Origin: Algimonas ampicilliniresistens
Lineage (GTDB): Bacteria > Pseudomonadota > Alphaproteobacteria > Caulobacterales > Maricaulaceae
Length of the DNA: 64,000 bases
Direction of reading: 5' to 3'
Assembly (NCBI RefSeq): GCF_030159955.1
Contig: NZ_BSNK01000001.1
Span: 372,001 to 436,000, forward strand
In this document: piece by piece, positions 42,950 through 50,492 of the stretch
Numbering within the stretch: position 1 is the stretch's first letter
How the letters are laid out: each line of letters begins with the position of its first letter
Notes under the pieces: generated by a model
Database searches by the model: none
Seen by the model: only the letters and a program-made list of their open reading frames with translations
Told to the model about the DNA's origin: nothing
Made by a program: the position numbers and the translations under genes

Positions 42950-43534
42950 TCAATCATGATTATGTTGAAATGGGCAGGTCGTCTCGTCATGCGGCTCGCG
43001 CTTGTAGCATGAGACCGGGCCGATACTATCCATAACCAGCTGAGCGTCGAAGGCATTGGGGTATTTTTCCGCCTCGTCTCGGTCCAGCATCCGGATATAG
43101 GCGACGGCGATATATTCGTTGGTTTCGTAATAGCTCCAACGGCTCGGATAGCTCCAGCGATAGCCATAGGCATAATAGGGGAAAGACCAAGGATACTCGT
43201 CCCTGAGATGGTAGTTACGGCCATAGATTGCCGGATGCCGCGTGCCGCGAATGTGGGTTTCCATATCGGTGTCGCTCTCAATGATGAGAAAGCTTGTTTT
43301 GCCCGCATCCAGAGTTAGTTCGGCTGCGTGTAGCAGCAGGTAGTCCTCAACAGTTTCCCGAGGAGTTGAGACATCGCCTCGGAATGAGACACGATAATTG
43401 TCCTGACCAAGAGCCTGATCTGAGAAGCCTTCATCGCCGGCAAATCGCGCGGGATGATAGATGCTGGATAAGGCGCACCCTGAGATCAGAATAGCCATCA
43501 TCAGGCTGGCAAGCATGGGTTTTGAACATTTCAT
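42950..43534 (-). CDS. CC0125/CC1285-type lipoprotein
   Basis: 194 aa. The lipobox LISGCALSS gives a lipidated N-terminus. The mature part starts with NYRVSFRGDVSTPRETVEDYLLLHAAELTL, the core pattern of the Caulobacter CC0125/CC1285 lipoprotein family, then an aromatic stretch rich in Tyr and Trp. The family role is unknown, but it is typical of Caulobacterales and relatives and so helps to place the organism. The start is ATG 43534 with CAAGGAGACAATCC upstream. It lies in the string of minus-strand genes from 44822 to 41971. Confidence 0.85.
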   Translation of the reverse strand: MKCSKPMLASLMMAILISGCALSSIYHPARFAGDEGFSDQALGQDNYRVSFRGDVSTPRETVEDYLLLHAAELTLDAGKTSFLIIESDTDMETHIRGTRHPAIYGRNYHLRDEYPWSFPYYAYGYRWSYPSRWSYYETNEYIAVAYIRMLDRDEAEKYPNAFDAQLVMDSIGPVSCYKREPHDETTCPFQHNHD

Positions 43535-43592
43535 GGATTGTCTCCTTGGATCGAAATGATGTGCATGACAGTCTCTCACATCCTTGTAGGTT

Positions 43593-44822
43593 TCAGCCCA
43601 TGTTCCGCTGAGCTAGGGTAGGGGTGAGTGTTGCAGGTCTGACAAAGTGGTTGCCGATCTGCACAATCACCGCACCCATTCCGAAGATAAATGCGACCAG
43701 CCAAAGCAGCGCGCCGAGAAACGGAATCAAGCCGACTATTATAAGGGTAATAAGACCCAAGAGTGACCAACCAACGCGACCGAGCATTGTGTCGGGATTA
43801 TCCGTTGCGCCTCGGCGCGCCAGACTGCGGCCCGTTAGTCCGAGATAGTAGGACGAGGCGGCAAAGGCCAAAGGTGCGGCTGCGAGATAGAAGGACCCGA
43901 CTACCAGGGCTAGAGGAATACCGATCACTGTCGACATCAGTAGGGCGAGCAAGAATGGCCCGGCAATGACGGCCAGCGCGCCGACACCCAATGTCTGCCA
44001 CGGCTTCATTTGCATCATCCGTTCCGTGCGCCCAAGTAATCCAGGGAAGAGGGCCGCGATCACCGCGGTGGCTAGAAGCAGTCCGCCAATGATGACCAAA
44101 CTAGCAATTGCGAAAAAGGCGATCATCTTCCTGCCGTAGCTTTCGAAGATTTCGGGGCGGTCGTCGGAAGCCAGTTTGATAATTGTGCCAGTGACCTCAG
44201 CGGTCGAGTCCATGTCTAAATTCTCAGCCCGGTACCGGAGATCTCCGCCAATTGTGACACCTGCGCCGATCCGAATAGTTTCCGCGAACAGTTCGACGTC
44301 TCCTACGACATTCGAAAGAAGATCAACCTCCTCTGCGACCGCTTTGAGTGTGCCGCCAATGGGTGCTTCGATTTCGATCTCGTTGCCCGCGAGAACGGCT
44401 GACCCCCCAATTATCAGACTACGACCTAGTTTAATCTCTGACCCAGCGAGAACGATATCGTCCTGAACAGTCCCGCTCGTGAAGGTCATCTCTCCGCCGG
44501 CTAGGATCAAGTCGTGAATGGTGAAACTGTTGGCCGAAATCTCTCCGCCGACGGCGATTAAATGTTCGGCCGATGCGCCCGAGATGATCAGGTCGCCACC
44601 AGCAGCGAAGACATCGTCGCTTGATGTCAGACTGAGGACAAGATTGTCCGCAGCTAAAAAGGCCATGTCCTCGTAGTCACCCGCCACAATGACTTGCTCA
44701 GATTTGTCATCAATATCGTCCTTGTCATCCTGAGCGAAGACGCTCGGCGTGCTCAACATGCAGAACATCGGAACAACAAGTAGTAGGAGCTTCCAGTGGA
44801 AAATTTGAAACGGCAATTTCAT
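43593..44822 (-). CDS. Polymer-forming (bactofilin-like) protein with C-terminal membrane domain
   Basis: 409 aa. A signal peptide (MLSTPSVFA) is followed by a run of short repeated beta turns (IVAGDYEDM, VFAAGGDLIISG, LIAVGGEISAN, LILAGGEMTF, IVLAGSEIKLG) that predicts a right-handed beta-helix like bactofilins, about residues 42-220. Then come three or more transmembrane helices (about 235-400). The beta-helix would be on the periplasmic face and could assemble into filaments or scaffolds at the membrane. The start is ATG 44822. A perfect FixK-type box lies 56 bp before it, so this is the probable first gene of the low-oxygen operon that continues to 41971. Confidence 0.82.
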   Translation of the reverse strand: MKLPFQIFHWKLLLLVVPMFCMLSTPSVFAQDDKDDIDDKSEQVIVAGDYEDMAFLAADNLVLSLTSSDDVFAAGGDLIISGASAEHLIAVGGEISANSFTIHDLILAGGEMTFTSGTVQDDIVLAGSEIKLGRSLIIGGSAVLAGNEIEIEAPIGGTLKAVAEEVDLLSNVVGDVELFAETIRIGAGVTIGGDLRYRAENLDMDSTAEVTGTIIKLASDDRPEIFESYGRKMIAFFAIASLVIIGGLLLATAVIAALFPGLLGRTERMMQMKPWQTLGVGALAVIAGPFLLALLMSTVIGIPLALVVGSFYLAAAPLAFAASSYYLGLTGRSLARRGATDNPDTMLGRVGWSLLGLITLIIVGLIPFLGALLWLVAFIFGMGAVIVQIGNHFVRPATLTPTLAQRNMG

Positions 44823-44878
44823 ATTACGTCTCCAGACAATGTGTGGGACGCTAATGGCCGTTCGAATGACAGTGTGAC

Positions 44879-44890
44879 TGACAACCGTCA
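44879..44890. promoter_or_regulatory. FixK/FNR-type box (TGAC-AACC-GTCA)
   Basis: Perfect palindrome in a CTGAC-N4-GTCAG context, 56 bp before the start of the polymer-forming protein gene. A usual distance for activation. Confidence 0.65.
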
Positions 44891-45062
44891 GAAAGATGAA
44901 TGTTTACGGCAACGTTGCGGATCATCCGAACGTGCGTTGCTGTGCCCGCATGTGCTCAGCCATCAACTGTATTGACCTGTCGGTCTTGGAAAAGGTCTAG
45001 TTTCCTAGGTTTATCCAGCACTTTTCGGTTAAGGTGTTTCCCACCTAGTGGAAGACCGTAAA

Positions 45063-45080
45063 GCCTTGCCAGTCCAAGGC
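45063..45080 (-). terminator. Candidate terminator after DUF2267 gene
   Basis: GCCTTG and CAAGGC pair perfectly over a 6-base loop. On the minus strand a short TTTA follows. The T run is weak. Confidence 0.4.
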
Positions 45081-45133
45081 GTGTTTTGGTTCAGAGACGT
45101 AAAAATCGCCGCCGGGTGGCGCGACGCGACTGG

Positions 45134-45562
45134 CTAGTCAGACCAGAGTTGGCGAATGGGTTTCGGTAAGCTTCTCTTGACGTCGTCAATTTCGCCGTCC
45201 GAAATCTTTGTCTCGAGAACCAGGAAGACGCGCCGCGCAATATCCACTGGAGCAAAGCCGACGCCTGAAAACTTGGCGTCGTGAAGTGGTTGTAGAAAAC
45301 CATCTACTGTCCGATCTTTGCGCGGTAACTGCGACGGCCTCCAGCCTTCAAAATACAGGCCTCGGATAAGCAGCGGCAATTGGGCGGACAGATGTGCGGA
45401 TTGTTCGACAGGTAAGTGATCCCGCAAGCTTTGCAAAACGAGCCTCAAGGCGCGAAAAGCATCACGGCGGCTCTCCGTGTGCAGCTGCTCCATAATCTCT
45501 TTCAGCCAGATGTGTGTCGTATGTACGGTGTCGTCGATGACCGTCAGTCCATGCAAAGCCAT
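45134..45562 (-). CDS. DUF2267 protein
   Basis: 142 aa. Helical protein with the DUF2267 pattern: a first helix with THIWLKEIMEQL, RRDAFRALRLVLQSLRDHLPVEQSAHLSAQLP-type sequence, then LLIRGLYFEGWRP and the second half FLQPLHDAKFSG plus VFLVLETKISDGEIDDVKRSLPKPIRQLW. DUF2267 members occur next to Hsp20, BON and Usp genes. The function is unknown; a role in recovery from stress is proposed for the family by context only. It lies 91 bases after the Hsp20 gene on the same strand, with an 8-bp-arm hairpin (45594-45627) between. Confidence 0.85.
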   Translation of the reverse strand: MALHGLTVIDDTVHTTHIWLKEIMEQLHTESRRDAFRALRLVLQSLRDHLPVEQSAHLSAQLPLLIRGLYFEGWRPSQLPRKDRTVDGFLQPLHDAKFSGVGFAPVDIARRVFLVLETKISDGEIDDVKRSLPKPIRQLWSD

Positions 45563-45593
45563 GCTCGCACCCTTTTATATTAAAATGAAAGTA

Positions 45594-45627
45594 GGTCGTC
45601 GGGATATGGGGAAATGCCACGACGACC
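45594..45627 (-). other. Intra-operon hairpin between Hsp20 and DUF2267 genes
   Basis: GGTCGTCG at 45594-45601 pairs with CGACGACC at 45620-45627 over an 18-base loop. No T run follows on either strand, so it is more likely an RNA processing or stability element than a terminator. Confidence 0.4.
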
Positions 45628-45653
45628 CACCGTGCGGTCGAGCCGCTATGCCT

Positions 45654-46181
45654 TTAAGCCTTTGTCTTGATTTTGACGGATTGTGGCTTGGCCTTTTTCT
45701 CGTGCGGTTTGGGAATGCTCAGGTGGAGCACACCATTTTCATACTCCGCAGTAATGTCGGTCGCTTTGCAGGCCACAGGCAAGCGTATGGATCGCTCATA
45801 GCGACCATATTGGCGTTCTGAGATCCGACTATTGGCGGTTTCGCGATCCGAAGTTTTAGATTTTTCACCTGTGATCGAAACCACATTATCCGTGATTGAG
45901 ACGTCGACATCCGCTTCTGCAACCCCTGGCATTTCCGCAGTGATTTCGAACTCTGAGTCAGTCTCGGTGACGTCTAGTGCCGGCACCTGTCGGCCGTCGC
46001 CATTTGTCTGAGCGAACCGTTCGGAGATTTGGCTGAAAACATCATCCATTTCGCGGCGCAGGCTGGCTAATGGTGCGAAACCCGTATCGTCAAAAGGCCA
46101 ATGTCGCGACGTTGGGCGTGTCAGAACGTCGCCTTCAGAGGCAGTGTCTTGCACGGTCAATGGGTTGCTCTGTCTTGGCAT
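45654..46181 (-). CDS. Hsp20/alpha-crystallin small heat shock protein
   Basis: 175 aa. Central alpha-crystallin domain: VPALDVTETDSEFEITAEMPGV (strands 2-3), VSITGEKS, RQYGRYERSIRLP and ENGVLHLSIPKP (strand 9 with the conserved G-x-L). The C-terminal tail is Lys rich and short, with VKIKTKA taking the place of the I-x-I anchor. It binds unfolded proteins without ATP. The start is ATG 46181 with AAAAGGAG upstream. It is divergent from the BON gene, and the two share the FixK-type box at 46342. Confidence 0.92.
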   Translation of the reverse strand: MPRQSNPLTVQDTASEGDVLTRPTSRHWPFDDTGFAPLASLRREMDDVFSQISERFAQTNGDGRQVPALDVTETDSEFEITAEMPGVAEADVDVSITDNVVSITGEKSKTSDRETANSRISERQYGRYERSIRLPVACKATDITAEYENGVLHLSIPKPHEKKAKPQSVKIKTKA

Positions 46182-46341
46182 CGGATACTCCTTTTCTGGG
46201 TGAGGTGAGCCGCTCAACCCTACCCTGAAAAAAAATCGATGAATGACGAAGATCAGGGTTTGGCAAAGAAGTCATTATGTCGGGATTCATTTCGAAGTCT
46301 TGCGATGAGACCTCCGATTCCTACCAATGTTCACGCTTCAC

Positions 46342-46353
46342 TGACGTCTGTCA
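46342..46353. promoter_or_regulatory. FixK/FNR-type box (TGAC-GTCT-GTCA)
   Basis: Perfect palindrome in CTGAC-N4-GTCAG context between the divergent Hsp20 and BON genes, 96 bp from the BON start and 160 bp from the Hsp20 start. Confidence 0.6.
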
Positions 46354-46449
46354 GAATGGCTCCGAAAGAGTATTCTATGTGATCATTGTCGCACTTCTTG
46401 CGGCTCCGCCAAGCCGGGTTCAGCGGACTCATTAACAATGGAGACTGAA

Positions 46450-47100
46450 ATGGGCGATTATGAACTTAAGCAAAGTGTCGAAGAAGAATTGGATTGGGAG
46501 CCCAGTATCGATGCCACAGACATCGGAGTCGCTGTTGAAAACGGGGTCGTGACACTGATGGGGCACGTGTCATCATATTTACAGAAATCAACGGCGGAGC
46601 GCGTCGTCAGTCGTATCAAAGGCGTACGCGCCATCGCACAGGATCTGGAAGTGCGTTATCCCGGTGCGTCGAAAAACTCTGACGACCAGCTCGCGCAACG
46701 GGCCGCAAATATAATTGACTGGAACTCCCATATGCCATCTGGCGCAATACAATCCAGGGTGCAGGATGGGTACGTAACCTTAACCGGCGAAGTTGATTGG
46801 CGTTACCAATCTAATCAAGCCTACGACGCCGTTAAGTCACTGGACGGCGTTCGCGGCGTGACCAATAACATCAAGGTCAAACCAAAGATCTCGGCGTCAA
46901 ACGTTAAGGACCGGATCGAGAAGGCTCTTGTTCGGAATGCGGAAACAGACTCCGACAATATTAGCGTTACAGTGACTGGCGGCACGGTTACACTGAATGG
47001 CAAGGTGGACACGTGGCATGACCGCGAAATCGCAGAAAATGCTGCGTGGGCTGCACCGGGCGTGTCCAGTGTGAAAGATAATATTTCGATCGTCTATTAA
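46450..47100 (+). CDS. Triple BON-domain protein (OsmY-like)
   Basis: 216 aa with three BON domains, each with the IDWNSHMPSGAI/V-type helix and G-x-VTL-x-G strand: VAVENGVVTLMGHVSSY, RVQDGYVTLTGEVDWRYQ and VTVTGGTVTLNGKVDTW. OsmY-type BON proteins normally have a signal peptide and act in the periplasm; this one has none, so it is cytoplasmic or exported by another route. BON domains bind phospholipid. The start is ATG 46450, eight bases after GGAG; ATG 46438 is also in frame. A strong terminator follows. Confidence 0.9.
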   Translation: MGDYELKQSVEEELDWEPSIDATDIGVAVENGVVTLMGHVSSYLQKSTAERVVSRIKGVRAIAQDLEVRYPGASKNSDDQLAQRAANIIDWNSHMPSGAIQSRVQDGYVTLTGEVDWRYQSNQAYDAVKSLDGVRGVTNNIKVKPKISASNVKDRIEKALVRNAETDSDNISVTVTGGTVTLNGKVDTWHDREIAENAAWAAPGVSSVKDNISIVY

Positions 47101-47138
47101 GGTCGCGCCAATCGCGTTACATCTGACCGTATTTTCCG

Positions 47139-47171
47139 CCTAGCCAGCCTTGATCGGTTGGCTAGGTTTTT
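47139..47171 (+). terminator. Rho-independent terminator after the BON gene
   Basis: CCTAGCCA at 47139-47146 pairs perfectly with TGGCTAGG at 47159-47166, with two inner CC/GG pairs, and TTTTT follows. It ends the BON transcript 39 bases after its stop. Confidence 0.88.
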
Positions 47172-47241
47172 CGTTTCTGTAATGTCTCGAAAGGCTCATC
47201 AAGAGTGTCAATATGACCTCGGCCGAGGCCTATCCCACCGC

Positions 47242-47721
47242 TTAGTTATCGGTGGAAAGTTGCGAGGTAAACGCCTTGAGATCATCATCAAATTCGCCGC
47301 GAAGAACCCGTTCCTGTTGAACGGCCAGAGTCGCGATAGGTTGTCTCAGAAGTCGGTCGGAAATGAAGTTGACGGCCTTTTCCGGCGGCGAATGGCCACC
47401 ATAGGTAAAGAACAAGGCAATTCTTGGAGGCAGCTCATGGCCTTGTTTTAGGAAGGCTCTGAGTGGCAGGGCTGGATAGCTTGTCCAGATTGGGGATCCA
47501 AGGATTAGAAGATCGTAATTACCCCACACAGTATCCGGGACGGATATTGGAGGGTGCCGACCTTTTACGCTGTCATAGCCAGCTCGTAGGTAGCGCAGCC
47601 AGCCCGGTCCGTAGCGCGGGCAGCTTATTTCTGCTGTCGGAGCATCGATAGCCGCGCTGATAGCGCGCGCAAGATTGGCGGTCGTTCCAGAACGGGAATA
47701 ATAGAGGATCAGTGCTTTCAT
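47242..47721 (-). CDS. Flavodoxin-like protein
   Basis: 159 aa. The N-terminal FMN-phosphate loop is YYSRSGTTANLA; later come LILGSPIWTSYPALPLRAFL (the 60s FMN loop with Trp) and ALFFTYGGHSPPEKA (the 90s loop). This is the short flavodoxin/WrbA-like type that carries electrons or reduces quinones. It follows the helix-hairpin-helix gene by 14 bases on the same strand, so it lies second in that transcript and may be under the FixK-type box at 48458. Confidence 0.9.
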   Translation of the reverse strand: MKALILYYSRSGTTANLARAISAAIDAPTAEISCPRYGPGWLRYLRAGYDSVKGRHPPISVPDTVWGNYDLLILGSPIWTSYPALPLRAFLKQGHELPPRIALFFTYGGHSPPEKAVNFISDRLLRQPIATLAVQQERVLRGEFDDDLKAFTSQLSTDN

Positions 47722-47735
47722 ACGTTTACTCCGGA

Positions 47736-48218
47736 CTATACCCCGGATGAACCGGGTCTGTGGCCGCTGAAATGCTTCAGAATTGCTGCCTGCGTTTTTG
47801 CGCCGATGCCAGGTAATCGCTCAATCACGCCGCGACTGGCCGCCTCGACAAGCGTATCTGGCGTAAGCACGCCAAGTTTCTTCTCGATCTGTCGGTAGCG
47901 TTTCGGACCGATGCCTTCGACTTTCAGCAGGCCAGCTTGGACCGGAGGAAGGCTGAGCCTCAGGGCTTCGAGTTCAGGCAGTTCGCCCGTCTGGACTATA
48001 GTCTCTATCTTCCGGGCAATATCGTCACCAATGGTCGGCAGGCTAACGAGATCATCGCCGCGCGAGACTTTCTGAGCAAAAGATTCTTGACTGTTCAAGA
48101 TCGTGAGGGCCGCGTTTCTATAAGCTCTAATCCGGAATGTGTCGGCGTCCTCGACATCCAGTAATTCGGCATAATCATAGAGACGATCCGCGATCTCGCG
48201 ATTGGATATGTCGGTCAT
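47736..48218 (-). CDS. Stand-alone PolX-type helix-hairpin-helix DNA-binding protein
   Basis: 160 aa equal to only the N-terminal 8-kDa-like and HhH part of DNA polymerase X: NREIADRLYDYAELLDVEDADTFR-type start, YRNAALTI, LVSLPTIGDDIARKIETIVQTG (first HhH), GLLKVEGIGPKRYRQIEKKLG (second HhH) and VIERLPGIGAKTQAAIL (third). The polymerase and PHP domains are absent, so it should bind DNA ends or junctions without synthesis. I chose ATG 48218 (GGAAGTG upstream); a longer frame from 48317 runs through the hairpin at 48256. It is followed by the flavodoxin gene. Confidence 0.85.
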   Translation of the reverse strand: MTDISNREIADRLYDYAELLDVEDADTFRIRAYRNAALTILNSQESFAQKVSRGDDLVSLPTIGDDIARKIETIVQTGELPELEALRLSLPPVQAGLLKVEGIGPKRYRQIEKKLGVLTPDTLVEAASRGVIERLPGIGAKTQAAILKHFSGHRPGSSGV

Positions 48219-48255
48219 CGACACACTTCCAATACTGTTAGAGGGGATAAAAGAA

Positions 48256-48322
48256 ATCCGGTGGGGATGAGTTTCCACGAAAAGGCCGAGCCTATTCGCG
48301 CTCTTTCCCATCCCCACCGGAT
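48256..48322 (-). other. 67-base two-stage RNA hairpin in the leader of the HhH gene
   Basis: ATCCGGTGGGGATG (48256-48269) and CATCCCCACCGGAT (48309-48322) are perfect 14-base inverted arms. The 39 bases between them fold again: CGAAAAGGC/GCCTATTCG pairs with one mismatch over a CGA loop. Read leftwards, the stem is followed by TTCTTTTATC, so on the minus strand it looks like an intrinsic terminator or attenuator, 37 bases before the HhH start. Confidence 0.65.
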
Positions 48323-48457
48323 CTGACCCTGAAGCATCAGTGTTGTAACGAGTCCGAAGTTTTGCGCTTTACCAGCATAGGCAGTTTGCAAGACCTCATA
48401 TCGCAACTTCTCTCCTTCAGGACATGGACAGAGTAGCTCTATTTCGGTGGGCAAAAG

Positions 48458-48469
48458 TGACATGTGTCA
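48458..48469. promoter_or_regulatory. FixK/FNR-type box (TGAC-ATGT-GTCA)
   Basis: Perfect palindrome 136 bp upstream (minus strand) of the long hairpin and 239 bp before the HhH gene. It may drive a leader transcript that ends or is controlled at the hairpin. Confidence 0.55.
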
Positions 48470-48545
48470 GGATTTGAACATTCTTTTGGAATGTTGAATC
48501 GTACGTAGACTGATCCGTCATTGAAAATGGATAAGAACGATAGGT

Positions 48546-49820
48546 CTATGGTAAAAGCGCCGCTCCCAAATCGGACGAGAGCGACAACAGACGGGCCTCG
48601 ACCAAAAGGACTAAAGTTTGCTGACGGAAGCGTTCGACTTGGGCAGTCCGAAAGGCGTCTTCCGCGTCAAGAGACTCCACCAATGTACGCAGCCCAGCCT
48701 CGTACTCTTTTTGTGCCCCTTCTGCGGCAGTCGCTGCTGCTGCTTCGGCGCGTTGCGCCGCAGAGAGTGCCTCTCGTCTTGCGGTCAAATCATTCCAGAG
48801 ACCTGAAACAGACTCCTGAATCTCAAGTTTGACCCACCTGACCTGTGCTTCCGCTTGGCTAAAGCCTGCTCTCGCGTCGCGCGCCTTGGCGCTTTTCTGA
48901 CCATTGGTAAACAAGGGCACATCGACCGTTACTGTTGCTCCAACATCCGTAATGGGATCCTCGAAGAAAAAATAAATGTCTTCACCCGTCGTGGCCCGGG
49001 CATTCAGGGACACTTTGGGTCCATAGCGTCCTCGGGCTTCTCGCACCCGGTAACTCGCAGCGTCACGCGAAGATTGAGCGGCAGCGAGATCGAAATTTGA
49101 AGAGTAAGCCCGCCTCAAAGCCTCATCATAGTTGCTGGGCAGAGGCAGAGGTCTGCTGAACGGCGACATGGGCTGTGGGTCTGAAAGGCCTGTCAGTCGA
49201 GACATACGGGCTTTGGCAGCTGACAGAGTGGCTGTGCCGCCGGCTTTCGCTGCTTCAGCTGATGCCAGTCGAGATTCGGCCAACGCTATATCAGTCCGCG
49301 TCGCAACGCCTTGTCTTTCTAGGGTTTCAGTCTCCCGCATACGCAGTCTGAACGTCTCAACTCGGGCCGTGCTGACCTCCAGTGCTCGGACAGCCAACCA
49401 CAGCTGCGCATAGGCCTCAACGGTTGACAGAACGGTCGCTTCTCGCGTGCCTAATAAAGCATTTTCGGATGCGACCGCCTCATGACGTGACGCTTCGACT
49501 GCCGCAGTTTGCGCACCGGACTGATAGATCGACCACTGCGCGCGCAACCCGATTTGCCTTGGCACTTGAGTGATCCGGTCCGCTGTGAAGTCAGTTTCCA
49601 ACAGACCGAGTTGGCCTTGCGCGCCAAGCGTCGGCCCACCTTTCGCGCGGGCAAAGTCTAACGCCGATTGCCCCTGCTCAACCCTCGCTTCGGCGCGCTC
49701 AATTGCGGGATCGAAAGCTAGTGCTTCTTGGACAGCATCCCTTAGTGAAATCGGCTTGGCCGAGGCCTCCGCGCAGAGGAAGATCAGCAGAAGGGCCGCC
49801 AAGCCCGTCTTGATCGTCAT
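48546..49820 (-). CDS. TolC-family outer membrane channel
   Basis: 424 aa. Signal peptide ALLLIFLCAEASA. The body repeats the TolC pattern twice: long helices with AVQEALAFDPAIERAEARVEQGQSALDFARAKGGPTLGAQG-type sequence and strands GLLETDF, then a second half with EALRRAYSSNFDLAAAQSS and YGPKVSLNA. It forms the outer membrane exit duct of a tripartite pump. It is the last gene of the SQR-thioredoxin-DUF2892 operon and overlaps the DUF2892 gene by 4 bases (ATGA). The matching adaptor and RND pump lie in the divergent operon at 52254-56521, so the pump parts are split over two transcripts with shared control. Confidence 0.9.
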   Translation of the reverse strand: MTIKTGLAALLLIFLCAEASAKPISLRDAVQEALAFDPAIERAEARVEQGQSALDFARAKGGPTLGAQGQLGLLETDFTADRITQVPRQIGLRAQWSIYQSGAQTAAVEASRHEAVASENALLGTREATVLSTVEAYAQLWLAVRALEVSTARVETFRLRMRETETLERQGVATRTDIALAESRLASAEAAKAGGTATLSAAKARMSRLTGLSDPQPMSPFSRPLPLPSNYDEALRRAYSSNFDLAAAQSSRDAASYRVREARGRYGPKVSLNARATTGEDIYFFFEDPITDVGATVTVDVPLFTNGQKSAKARDARAGFSQAEAQVRWVKLEIQESVSGLWNDLTARREALSAAQRAEAAAATAAEGAQKEYEAGLRTLVESLDAEDAFRTAQVERFRQQTLVLLVEARLLSLSSDLGAALLP

Positions 49821-50020
49821 TGGAAGGCAGACCCGGATTGGACTCCTAGCAGCTTAAAGATTTTCGCCGCCGGGCAGAACCCCGTGAAAGCGGCTTGGAG
49901 CATATTCGCACCTGCAAATGCATTGAGCAGGAACCAAGCGGGGTGAACAAGGTAGCCAAGGGCGAGACTCGTTAGAACAATAACGCCAGCGAAGGCGAAG
50001 ACAGCACGATCAATGTTCAT
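49817..50020 (-). CDS. DUF2892 small membrane protein
   Basis: 67 aa with two hydrophobic helices (VFAFAGVIVLTSLALGYLV and a second, FLLNAFAGANMLQAAFTGF) and the conserved CPAAKIFKLLG end that marks DUF2892, also found fused to rhodanese in YgaP. Members with the CP motif are tied to sulfide and sulfane-sulfur handling. It lies 4 bases after the thioredoxin gene and overlaps the TolC gene by 4. The true start is ATG 50020, with AAAGGATTAA upstream; the longer frame covers the thioredoxin gene and is not real. Confidence 0.85.
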   Translation of the reverse strand: MNIDRAVFAFAGVIVLTSLALGYLVHPAWFLLNAFAGANMLQAAFTGFCPAAKIFKLLGVQSGSAFQ

Positions 50021-50024
50021 CAGT

Positions 50025-50483
50025 TTAATCCTTTTTTGTGAAGGTTGTTTGTATCCATTTGATGAGACCGTCGCCGGTCGGTGCACCAGATTTGTGACCG
50101 ATCTGGGTCCCGCCATCATAAGCGATGAGGGTTGGCACGCCGCGAATTCCGAGTGTCGCCGCTGCCGATTGATGTTCATCGGAATTGAGTTTGAAAAACC
50201 GAATTTGATCAGAGAGCTGCGCTGCCGCTTTGTCATAGGCAGGGGCCATCATCCGACACGGCCCGCACCACGGGGCCCAGACGTCGATGACAAATGCGCC
50301 CGTATCACGTGATCGAAGCCGTTCGAGCAGGATCGCGTTTATCTCGACCGGAATTGGGGTGGCGAGTGTTTCCTTACACCGACCACAGGCACCATTGGAC
50401 AGTTTCCGACTGGACTGCGCACGATTAAGTGCGCCGCAAGCGGGGCAAACCAGCCGGTTCATAATATCGGACTGGGTCGACAT
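50025..50483 (-). CDS. trxC: Thioredoxin 2-type (TrxC) protein
   Basis: 152 aa. The N-terminal zinc ribbon has CPACG and CGRC; the thioredoxin fold has the active site VWAPWCGPCRMMAP and the cis-Pro loop GIRGVPTLIAY. This is the zinc-containing TrxC form, known for heat and oxidative stress. Here it follows sulfide:quinone oxidoreductase by 9 bases, so its probable substrate is the persulfide or oxidised product made by that enzyme, which it would reduce. In the same transcript are DUF2892 and TolC. Confidence 0.92.
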   Translation of the reverse strand: MSTQSDIMNRLVCPACGALNRAQSSRKLSNGACGRCKETLATPIPVEINAILLERLRSRDTGAFVIDVWAPWCGPCRMMAPAYDKAAAQLSDQIRFFKLNSDEHQSAAATLGIRGVPTLIAYDGGTQIGHKSGAPTGDGLIKWIQTTFTKKD

Positions 50484-50492
50484 GGCTCGGGT

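Larger units (their letters stand above)
44823..45133. other. 311-bp gap without a gene
   Basis: It holds the promoter side of the polymer-forming protein gene with its FixK-type box (44879), and a stem-loop at 45063-45080 that may end the DUF2267 transcript. No further gene is supported. Confidence 0.6.
48219..48545. other. 327-bp gap with a FixK-type box and a long hairpin, no supported gene
   Basis: Between the HhH gene and the TolC stop lie a box at 48458 and a 67-base hairpin at 48256. An 82-codon frame on the minus strand (48463-48215) crosses both, but has no recognisable product. Confidence 0.55.

Noticed and set aside
43555..43585. Possible FixK box before the CC0125-type lipoprotein gene (TGACAGTCTCTCA)
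   Set aside because: The half-sites are seven bases apart instead of six, which breaks the dimer spacing.
48215..48463. 82-codon minus-strand frame through the long hairpin
   Set aside because: Its start codon lies inside the FixK-type box, and the hairpin explains the sequence better.
49817..50236. 139-codon form of the DUF2892 gene
   Set aside because: The first 72 codons lie inside the thioredoxin gene in another frame and have no membrane or family features; the ATG at 50020 has a good ribosome site.
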